Shown here one piece after another: positions 38,044 to 43,542 of a stretch of 43,542 nt of DNA. The notes under the pieces were generated by a model, which saw only the letters and a program-made list of their open reading frames with translations, searched no databases and was not told the origin of the DNA. Position 1 is the first letter of the stretch. Each line of letters starts with the position of its first letter. The translations under genes and the position numbers were made by a program. Source of the DNA: Phycisphaerae bacterium (GTDB lineage: Bacteria > Planctomycetota > Phycisphaerae > SM23-33); NCBI GenBank assembly GCA_016929245.1, contig JAFGJE010000183.1:1-43542 (forward strand), given 5' to 3'.

Positions 38044-40275
38044 ATGTCAAAAACCATGTTGATCAACACCGTGGAGGGACACGAATGTCGTATCGCCCTC
38101 CTGAAGGACAAACGCCTCGAAGAACTCTACACCGAACGCAAGAGCAGCGCCAGCCAGGTCGGAAGCATTTACAAGGGGCGCGTCACGAACATCGAGCCGT
38201 CGATTCAGGCGGCCTTCATCGACTTCGGCGGCGTGAAGAACGGATTTCTGCACATCTCCGACGTGCATCCGCGCTTCTTCCCCAAGGGCAAGAAAAGCAC
38301 CGAGCAGGTCGGGCGGCGGACGGCCCATCGCACTCGCCCGCCCATCCAGGAGTGCCTGCGGCGCGGGCAGGACGTCGTCGTGCAGATGACCAAGCAGGGG
38401 ATCGGCACGAAGGGACCGACCTTAACGACGTACCTTTCCATCCCGGGCCGGTTGATCGTGATGATGCCCGACATGACCCACGTGGGCATCAGCCGCAAGA
38501 TCGAGGACGAGGAATCGCGCGGAAAACTGCGAAAAATTCTCGACCAGCTCGACGTCCCCAGGGACATGGGCGTGATCGTCCGCACCGCCGGAATCGACCG
38601 TCCCAAGCGCGACCTCCAGCGCGACCTGTCGTACCTGTCGCGCCTGTGGAAGGCCGTCCAGGATCGCATCGCCGAGACCCGCGCGCCGGCGGAGATTTAC
38701 CAGGAATCCGACCTGGTCATTCGCACCATCCGCGACGTGTTCGACTCGGACGTGAATCGGATCGTCTGCGACAACGAGGAGGTGGCCGTCAGCGTGCGCG
38801 ATTTTCTCGACGTCGCCGTCCCGCGCACCAAGTGCGCCATCGAATATTACACCGGCCGGCGGGGACTGTTCGAGGAGTTCGGCGTGGAGGAGGAAATTCG
38901 CAAGGTGCATTCCCGTCACGTCGCCCTGCCCAACGGGGGCAGTCTGGTGTTCGACCAGGCCGAGGCGCTGGTGGCGATCGACGTGAACTCCGGCAGCTTC
39001 CGCGCCCACTCCAACGCCGAAACCAACGCGCTGAACCTGAACCTGGCGGCCGCCGAGGAAATCGCCCGTCAACTGCGCCTGCGCGACATGGGGGGAGTGA
39101 TCATCATCGATTTCGTCGACATGCGCGACGAGAAGCATCGCCGCCAGCTCGAAAAGAAAGTGCGCGACCTGCTCAAGAAAGATCGCGCCAAGAGCAAGGT
39201 GCTTCGCATCAGCAATTTCGGGATCCTGGAGATGACCCGCCAGCGGCTGAAGCCCTCGCTGAAACAAAGCATCTTCTCCCGCTGTTCCCATTGCGACGGC
39301 ACGGGACTGGTGATGAGCCAGGAGTCGGCCGCCCTGGACGTGATGCGCAATCTGCAGGTCGCCTGCGCGAACAAGGACGTGGATAAAATCGAGGTGACCG
39401 TCGCGCCGAACGTCGCCCACCATCTCTCGAACTCGCAGCGCCAGTCCCTGGCGGAACTCGAACGCCGCGGCGGGAAAAACATCGTCATCTTCGCCGCCGC
39501 CGACGTCAGCGAAAACGAAATCCAGATCCGCTGCAAAAACGCGCGCGGCTCGAACGTCGCCTGGGACAAACCGCCTCTCAAGGGCGATCTCCGCGACGAA
39601 ACGGAGTTCCAGGATATTCGGGATCGTCTGGGAAATTCCCCCGACGCGGAGTTGGAGGAACCCGAAGAACCGGAGGAAGGTTCGGAAGAGAAAACCACCG
39701 ACGAAACCCGGGAAAAATCCAGGTCGCATCGGCGCGGCAAGCGGGGAGGCCGGCGACGACGAAAAAAATCCGAAACCCTCGCCGAGGGTTCCCCGGAGCT
39801 TCCTCCCGCTCCCGTCGCGGCGGATCCCAACGACGTGAGCCCCGAACTGCGCGTCGAAGCCGTCATCCCCGAAACGCCCCTCCCCGCCGCGGTGCGGAGG
39901 GAAACGAGTCCCGATTACGCGCCTCTGTTCGAGAAGGACGTACAGGACGAAATCCCCTCCGGCGACGCCGAACCGCCGCGGGAGGAAACGCCCTCCCCGA
40001 CGGTGAAAAAGCCCAAAGCCCGTCGCCGCCGGAAAAAAACGGCGAAAACGGATAGCGCAAAGCCCGCTTCCAATACCGACACGGCGTCTCCGGAGGCGTC
40101 TGAGGCAAGGGCTTTTTCCGAAGCGAATCCATCCGAAGAATCCCAGGCCGAGGAGAAGAAGAAAAAATCCCGCCGCCGGGGAAAACGGGGAGGACGCAAG
40201 CATAAAAAGAAATCCGCCGACGGCGAAACCGCGGAGAAGTCCCAAACCGCGTCGGAAACACCCGCGATGGAATAA
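38044..40275 (+). CDS. Ribonuclease E/G
   Basis: 743 aa. The N-terminal S1 domain (about 38-125) carries a 30-residue insertion (KGKKSTEQVGRRTAHRTRPP). The catalytic core has the RNase E/G metal sites D313 in VAIDVNSGSF and D356 in IIIDFVDMRDE. The zinc link CSHCDGTG (C414, C417) is close to the family's CPRCSGTG. The first 500 residues are a full RNase E/G core. The C-terminal 240 residues are disordered and very charged with RRGKRGGR repeats, likely to bind RNA or partner enzymes. The enzyme cleaves single-stranded RNA in mRNA decay and rRNA processing in the cytosol. The ATG at 38044 follows the TIGR03936 gene by 12 bp. A family B palindrome after the stop can end the transcript. Confidence 0.93.
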   Translation: MSKTMLINTVEGHECRIALLKDKRLEELYTERKSSASQVGSIYKGRVTNIEPSIQAAFIDFGGVKNGFLHISDVHPRFFPKGKKSTEQVGRRTAHRTRPPIQECLRRGQDVVVQMTKQGIGTKGPTLTTYLSIPGRLIVMMPDMTHVGISRKIEDEESRGKLRKILDQLDVPRDMGVIVRTAGIDRPKRDLQRDLSYLSRLWKAVQDRIAETRAPAEIYQESDLVIRTIRDVFDSDVNRIVCDNEEVAVSVRDFLDVAVPRTKCAIEYYTGRRGLFEEFGVEEEIRKVHSRHVALPNGGSLVFDQAEALVAIDVNSGSFRAHSNAETNALNLNLAAAEEIARQLRLRDMGGVIIIDFVDMRDEKHRRQLEKKVRDLLKKDRAKSKVLRISNFGILEMTRQRLKPSLKQSIFSRCSHCDGTGLVMSQESAALDVMRNLQVACANKDVDKIEVTVAPNVAHHLSNSQRQSLAELERRGGKNIVIFAAADVSENEIQIRCKNARGSNVAWDKPPLKGDLRDETEFQDIRDRLGNSPDAELEEPEEPEEGSEEKTTDETREKSRSHRRGKRGGRRRRKKSETLAEGSPELPPAPVAADPNDVSPELRVEAVIPETPLPAAVRRETSPDYAPLFEKDVQDEIPSGDAEPPREETPSPTVKKPKARRRRKKTAKTDSAKPASNTDTASPEASEARAFSEANPSEESQAEEKKKKSRRRGKRGGRKHKKKSADGETAEKSQTASETPAME

Positions 40276-40290
40276 TAAAAATGGAATCAG

Positions 40291-40343
40291 AACAGCGCCG
40301 AGCAGCAAGCTGGGATACAATCCAGCTTGCTGCTCGGCGCTGT
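40291..40343. terminator. Family B palindrome (copy 3) acting as a two-way terminator
   Basis: AACAGCGCCGAGCAGCAAGC and its complement form 24-bp arms with one mismatch around a 5-nt loop. On plus, GTCGTCTTTTCTTAC follows; on minus, TCTGATTCCATTTTTATTATT follows. It separates the convergent RNase E/G (stop at 40275) and alanine racemase (stop at 40353) genes. Confidence 0.7.
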
Positions 40344-40352
40344 CGTCTTTTC

Positions 40353-41486
40353 TTACTCCACCACGATTCGTTCGATGCGATGTCCCAGGCGCGTCGTCAC
40401 TTCCTGGGGAATCGTTTCCAGCATACGACACAAACCCGCCACGCTGTTGGGGGCGTTTTCGTCGGCGGAAATGATTTCCACTTCCATGCCGACCCGGGCG
40501 TTTGGAATGTCGCTTACGTCGATAATGGTCTGGTCCATACTCACCCTGCCGCGAACGGGAACCTCCCGCCCGCCGATGCGCATGATCCCGCGATTGCTCA
40601 GCGCGCGGGGGTATCCGTCGCCGTATCCGACGGGCACGACGCCCACCACGCCCGCCTGGCTGAATGTGTGCGTCAACCCGTATCCGCATCGCGTGCCGGG
40701 CGCGACGCGACGCATCTGCAGCAAAGGACCGCAAAGGCGCATGCAGGGTTTCAACGGCGGGCGATGGTGCATCTCGTCGCTGGAGTGGTATCCGTACAGC
40801 GAAACGCCGGGCCGAACCATGTCGTAGTGCGATTCGGGCAGGTCGATCACGCCGGGGGAGTTGGCGGCGTGGCGGACGATCCCGTCGCCCGGATGAATGT
40901 CGCACTCCGCCAGCACCGCGTCGAATTTCGCCAGTTGCTGTCGGGCGGAGGTCTTGTCGGCCTCGTCGGCGCAGGCGAGGTGCGTGTAGATTCCCGCCAG
41001 TCGCACGTTCTTCGCGGCCCGGATCGCCTCGACGAGCGCCTTGGCGTCGTCGGCGGGCACGCCCGATCGCGTCATGCCGGAATCCACCTTCACATGCACC
41101 GACGCTTCGCGATTCCCGGCGGCGAATTCAATCGCGCGGAGTTGCTGGAGGGAAGTCACCGTCAGCGTGACGCCTCGCCGGAGCAGTTCCGCCAGCAGCG
41201 CGGGGATGTCCATCGCGTCGTCGTCGGCGCCGGCCGGCAGCAGCAAGAGCACGGGATCGTCGTATCTCAAATCCCGCAGTTGCAGCGCCTCGGCCGGCGT
41301 TGCCACCGCCAGGCAGTCCACCTGCCCCGCGAGAATCGAGACAACCTCTTTCAACCCGTGCCCGTAGGCGTTACACTTGACAGCCGGACAGAACTGCACG
41401 CCCGGCGCGACGCGCTGACGGAGCAACCGAAGATTCTCCCGGATCGCCGAAGCGGAAATGTACGCTGTAAGGTAATCGTAACCCAT
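40353..41486 (-). CDS. alr: Alanine racemase
   Basis: 377 aa from the ATG at 41486; the track adds 14 residues. The PLP lysine is K37 in PAVKCNAYGHG. The second catalytic residue is the Tyr of RCGYGLTHTF (about 258). MVRPGVSLYGYH and GYGDGYPRALSN are further family motifs. The enzyme converts L-alanine to D-alanine for peptidoglycan. The fit of length and motifs is excellent. On the minus strand TTTACT, a 17-bp spacer and AATACT end 7 nt before the ATG, so the transcript may be leaderless; no Shine-Dalgarno sequence is seen. It is divergent from hisC with 56 bp between the two start codons. Cytosolic. Confidence 0.95.
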   Translation of the reverse strand: MGYDYLTAYISASAIRENLRLLRQRVAPGVQFCPAVKCNAYGHGLKEVVSILAGQVDCLAVATPAEALQLRDLRYDDPVLLLLPAGADDDAMDIPALLAELLRRGVTLTVTSLQQLRAIEFAAGNREASVHVKVDSGMTRSGVPADDAKALVEAIRAAKNVRLAGIYTHLACADEADKTSARQQLAKFDAVLAECDIHPGDGIVRHAANSPGVIDLPESHYDMVRPGVSLYGYHSSDEMHHRPPLKPCMRLCGPLLQMRRVAPGTRCGYGLTHTFSQAGVVGVVPVGYGDGYPRALSNRGIMRIGGREVPVRGRVSMDQTIIDVSDIPNARVGMEVEIISADENAPNSVAGLCRMLETIPQEVTTRLGHRIERIVVE

Positions 41487-41493
41487 GCGCGCC

Positions 41494-41522
41494 AGTATTG
41501 ACGAAGCGTGGAAATAAGTAAA
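41494..41522 (-). promoter_or_regulatory. Candidate leaderless promoter of alr
   Basis: Minus-strand TTTACT (41517-41522), 17 bp, AATACT (41494-41499), then 7 nt to the alr ATG. Confidence 0.5.
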
Positions 41523-41542
41523 GAACAAACAACGGAACCACC

Positions 41543-42586
41543 ATGTCGTATTTCCGAGACAACATTGAAGCGATGCAGGCCTACGTTCCCGGCGAACAAC
41601 CCGCCGGTTTGGCGCGCATCATCAAACTCAACACGAACGAGAATCCCTATCCGCCCTCACCGGCGGTGGCGCGGGCGCTGGCGGAGTTTTCCGCCGACGC
41701 GCTGCGGGTGTATCCCGATCCGCGCGTCGGTACGTTTGTGCGGGCGGTGTCCGACGTGCTGGGGGTGGACCGGGAGATGATCCAGGCCGCCAACGGCAGC
41801 GACAACCTGCTGGTGATGATCGCCCGTGCGGCGCTGCAGGCGGGGCGGTCGGTCGCGTACCCCGGGCCCACGTTCCCGTTTTACGAAACCCAGGCGCGAA
41901 TCGCCGACGCGAAGATTCTCGAAGTGCCCTTCGAGCCGGAGTACAGCTTCCCCTTGCAAGGCCTGATCGACGCGGCCGCGTCGGTGACCTTCGTCGCCAA
42001 TCCCAACAGTCCCACGGGCACGACCGCGAGCGTGCAGCAGTTGGAAACGCTCGCCGAGTCGCTGCGAGGCGTCGGCCTGCTCGTGGTTGACGAAGCCTAC
42101 GTGGACTTCGCCGACGCGACGGCTGTCAAATTACCCTCGCGGTACGAAAACGTGATCGTGCTTCGCACGTTAAGCAAGGGATATTCGCTGGCGGGACTGC
42201 GGCTGGGCTACGCCGTCGCCCAACCGGGCGCGCTGGAGCAGCTTTGGAAGACGAAGGAAATCTACAACGTCGGGATGCTCGCGGACCAACTCGGCGCGGC
42301 CGCCTTCCGCGACCAGGAATACATGCAAGCCAATGTCGCGAAGATCAAAGCGTCCCGCGAGAAACTCTCCACAGACTTGCAGGCTCTGGGTTGGACCGTT
42401 TGGCCGAGTCAGGCGAATTTCATCCTTGCCCGACCCCCGGCCGGCGACGCGAAGGGAATCTATGAAACCCTCCAAGCCGACGGAATCTTCGTGCGATACT
42501 TCCAGCATCCCGACCTGGCGGACAAACTCCGCATCACCATCGGCACGGAAGAACAAAACGCGGAATTTCTGAAGCGGATTGGATAA
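41543..42586 (+). CDS. hisC: Histidinol-phosphate aminotransferase
   Basis: 347 aa. The aminotransferase class I/II fold has LNTNENPYPPSPAVARAL at the start, ANPNSPTGT and VVDEAYVDFAD in the middle, then the PLP lysine K212 in RTLSKGYSLAGLRLGY, and LRITIGTEEQNAEFL near the end. These are the HisC motifs. It transfers an amino group to imidazole-acetol phosphate in histidine synthesis. No other his gene is in the window. The ATG at 41543 has a weak CGGAACC upstream. The 56-bp gap with alr may hold a shared control region. Cytosolic dimer expected. The call could be a close relative in the same class, but HisC fits best. Confidence 0.92.
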   Translation: MSYFRDNIEAMQAYVPGEQPAGLARIIKLNTNENPYPPSPAVARALAEFSADALRVYPDPRVGTFVRAVSDVLGVDREMIQAANGSDNLLVMIARAALQAGRSVAYPGPTFPFYETQARIADAKILEVPFEPEYSFPLQGLIDAAASVTFVANPNSPTGTTASVQQLETLAESLRGVGLLVVDEAYVDFADATAVKLPSRYENVIVLRTLSKGYSLAGLRLGYAVAQPGALEQLWKTKEIYNVGMLADQLGAAAFRDQEYMQANVAKIKASREKLSTDLQALGWTVWPSQANFILARPPAGDAKGIYETLQADGIFVRYFQHPDLADKLRITIGTEEQNAEFLKRIG

Positions 42587-42602
42587 AAAAAACGCAACGA
42601 TT

Positions 42603-42676
42603 GTCATCTCCTGGGGAGTCCCAAGGACCCGAGCGGAGCGCAGCCCCTTGGGGGCAAGCTACGTCGAAGGACCTTA
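42603..42676. repeat. Divergent half copy of family C
   Basis: It begins GTCAT, then carries inserts around GAGCGGAGCGCAG and ends GTCGAAGGACCTTA like the left arm of copies 1 and 2. The two inserts (about 42608-42629 and 42644-42661) are partly complementary (CCCAAGG and CCTTGGG). There is no right arm. A conserved-looking CTTATACCAATTCAACAAAA follows, as before family A copy 1. Confidence 0.7.
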
Positions 42677-42719
42677 TACCAATTCAACAAAATCAAGGCC
42701 GATAGGGTCATTTGAATTT

Positions 42720-42877
42720 CTTTGAAAGTAGCCACGGGCGCAAGCCCGTGGATTTTCCGTCGTACAGATTCATTCGAGTCCCGTAGGGACGATTGAAACG
42801 CTCAATCGCCCCTGCGGGGCTCGTTGAAAAACAAGAGCATCTTTTCCACGGGCTTGCGCCCGTGGCTACTTTCAAAA
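42720..42877. repeat. Nested palindromic element (family A, copy 3)
   Basis: Outer flanks CTTTGAAAGTAGCC and GGCTACTTTCAAAA. Both outer arms are GCAA-type hairpins (CCACGGGCGCAAGCCCGTGG and its complement form), and the centre holds GAGTCCCGTAGGGACGATTG paired imperfectly with CAATCGCCCCTGCGGGGCTC. It lies in the 42587-43096 gap after hisC, between the family C half copy and family D copy 2. No gene is seen in that gap. Confidence 0.88.
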
Positions 42878-42926
42878 ACAAATATTCCTATGTTTTGGAT
42901 TCATACGTATCACGAGACGATCGGCT

Positions 42927-43023
42927 GGGTGCCGTGGTTCGCGCAGCGCGGCGGAGCAACCACGTTTATGAGACCAACGTTAAAACGTGGTTGCTCCGCC
43001 GCGCTGCGCGAACCACGGCACCC
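42927..43023. repeat. Perfect long palindrome (family D, copy 2)
   Basis: Arms at 42927-42967 and 42983-43023 are perfect complements over 41 bp with a 15-nt spacer; the arm begins GGGTGCCGTGGTTCGCGCAG. Copy 1 at 8173 has the same outer words but a different middle. Confidence 0.92.
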
Positions 43024-43036
43024 TTTCTCAGTAAAC

Positions 43037-43069
43037 AAAAAAACGTGGCGGAGCAGGTGCTTCGCCACG
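43037..43069 (-). terminator. Rho-independent terminator of the LysM gene
   Basis: On the minus strand CGTGGCG and CGCCACG form a 7-bp stem with a 12-nt loop, followed directly by TTTTTTT. It lies 27 bp beyond the LysM stop codon. Confidence 0.85.
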
Positions 43070-43096
43070 CCGTTCATATTTTTTCCCGCACTTCCG

Positions 43097-43542
43097 TCAA
43101 CTCGGAATCTTCAGCGTCATTCCTTCGACGATGCTGTCGCGGTCGGGGAGTTTATCCTTGTTGGCTTCGAAGAGGCGCTCGACGGCGTCCCGGCTGCCGT
43201 CGTTGTAGACTTTCCGGGCGATGCGGGTGAGGTTGTCCCCGCTCTGGACGACATACACGCGTCGCGAGGCCGCGCGAGGCTGTTGGGTGAATTGTCGCAA
43301 CCCCTCCAGGTCCACCTGCCGCGCACGGGTCGGGGTGGTGGAATTCGACGCGACGGCGGGAGCGACGGTTTGCCCCGCCAACGGAGGAATCACCAGCTCC
43401 TGTCCGACGTGGATGCTCGACGCGTCGGAGAGTTGATTCCGGTTGGCGTCGAAGATGTTCGTGTACAAATGTTCTTTTCGCGGGCCGTAGACTTTCGCGG
43501 CGATTCGCGAAAGCGTGTCGCCTTCCTCCACGCGATACGTGC
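43097..43542 (-). CDS. LysM-domain protein, cut by the window edge
   Basis: At least 148 aa visible; the reading frame runs off the window to the right with YRVEEGDTLSRIAAKVYG, so the true N-terminus is missing and the ORF-track GTG at 43531 is not the start. Two LysM domains are seen: EEGDTLSRIAAKVYGPRKEH with QELVIPP, and VVQSGDNLTRIARKVYNDGS with MTLKIPS, separated by a Thr/Ala/Arg-rich linker. LysM domains bind peptidoglycan or related glycans. The protein is presumably exported, but the signal peptide is outside the window. A clean terminator follows. Function beyond cell-wall binding cannot be told. Confidence 0.88.
   Translation of the reverse strand, partial: TYRVEEGDTLSRIAAKVYGPRKEHLYTNIFDANRNQLSDASSIHVGQELVIPPLAGQTVAPAVASNSTTPTRARQVDLEGLRQFTQQPRAASRRVYVVQSGDNLTRIARKVYNDGSRDAVERLFEANKDKLPDRDSIVEGMTLKIPS

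Noticed and set aside
37851-39386. 511-aa plus-strand ORF spanning the TIGR03936 and RNase E/G genes
   Set aside because: Out-of-frame shadow crossing a real gene boundary.
38422-40905. 827-aa minus-strand ORF over the RNase E/G gene
   Set aside because: Antisense shadow of RNase E/G that also runs into alr; no family features.
42793-43230. 145-aa ORF across repeats A and D
   Set aside because: Translation of palindromic repeats only.
1-43542. CRISPR array, tRNA, rRNA, integrase or transposase
   Set aside because: I looked for evenly spaced repeats, tRNA arms and recombinase motifs by eye and found none; the repeats are single palindromes, not arrays.

Overview
The window reads as chromosome of a bacterium in the Planctomycetota, most likely the class Phycisphaerae or a close relative. 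This is inferred from gene content. Three extracellular proteins end in a PEP-CTERM sorting signal of the IPEPATLSLL...RRR type, one of them next to a dockerin-like module. There is a pseudopilin with a C-terminal H-X9-[D/N]G motif, a VWA/amidotransferase-like membrane protein, two Gfo/Idh/MocA oxidoreductases, Tat-exported DUF362 plus polyferredoxin, and many palindromic intergenic repeats. I see no rRNA, tRNA, CRISPR array, transposase or phage gene.

Layout. 1-4.5 kb: repeats, a large membrane VWA protein, a small coiled-coil membrane protein and a site-2 protease-type M50 peptidase. 4.6-8.1 kb: arabinose-5-phosphate isomerase (KdsD) and two sugar-type NAD(P) oxidoreductases. 8.3-14.5 kb: small genes, including a stand-alone LigD-type 3'-phosphoesterase domain, endonuclease V, an unusual P-loop plus deoxyribosyltransferase-like fusion, an RNA 2',3'-cyclic phosphodiesterase, a lipoprotein, an orphan NarL-type response regulator, a HAD phosphatase and a zinc ribbon. 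14.9-16.7 kb: an ArnT-like glycosyltransferase. 17-27.2 kb: an all-minus-strand carbohydrate and cell-surface block with PEP-CTERM proteins, two glycosidase-like proteins (one clearly GH39), a pseudopilin and a LacI-family regulator with a near-textbook palindromic operator at its own promoter. 27.8-31.6 kb: a TPR protein behind a strong sigma70-like promoter, then a DUF362/polyferredoxin pair overlapping by 4 bp. 31.7-32.5 kb: an SGNH hydrolase. 32.8-40.3 kb: a plus-strand housekeeping run of DUF502, ribosome hibernation factor, PtsN-like EIIA, HPr, an unknown 111-aa protein, PTS enzyme I, the TIGR03936/DUF2344 protein and an RNase E/G. 40.4-42.6 kb: divergent alanine racemase and histidinol-phosphate aminotransferase. 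The right edge cuts a LysM protein.

How the genes fit together. The PTS proteins form a complete phosphorelay (EI, HPr, EIIA) without a sugar permease and sit beside the ribosome-hibernation factor. That suggests a regulatory, PTS-Ntr-like role rather than sugar uptake. The LacI/GH39/PEP-CTERM block looks like a sugar-responsive locus.

The most striking non-coding feature is the density of palindromic elements. About eleven distinct families occur in 43 kb. Some have perfect arms of 39-41 bp, three copies of one family are nested cruciform-like structures with GCAA loops, and several touch or enter gene ends. Coordinates of repeats and start sites were read by eye. Functional calls come from recognising motifs and family signatures, not from database searches.
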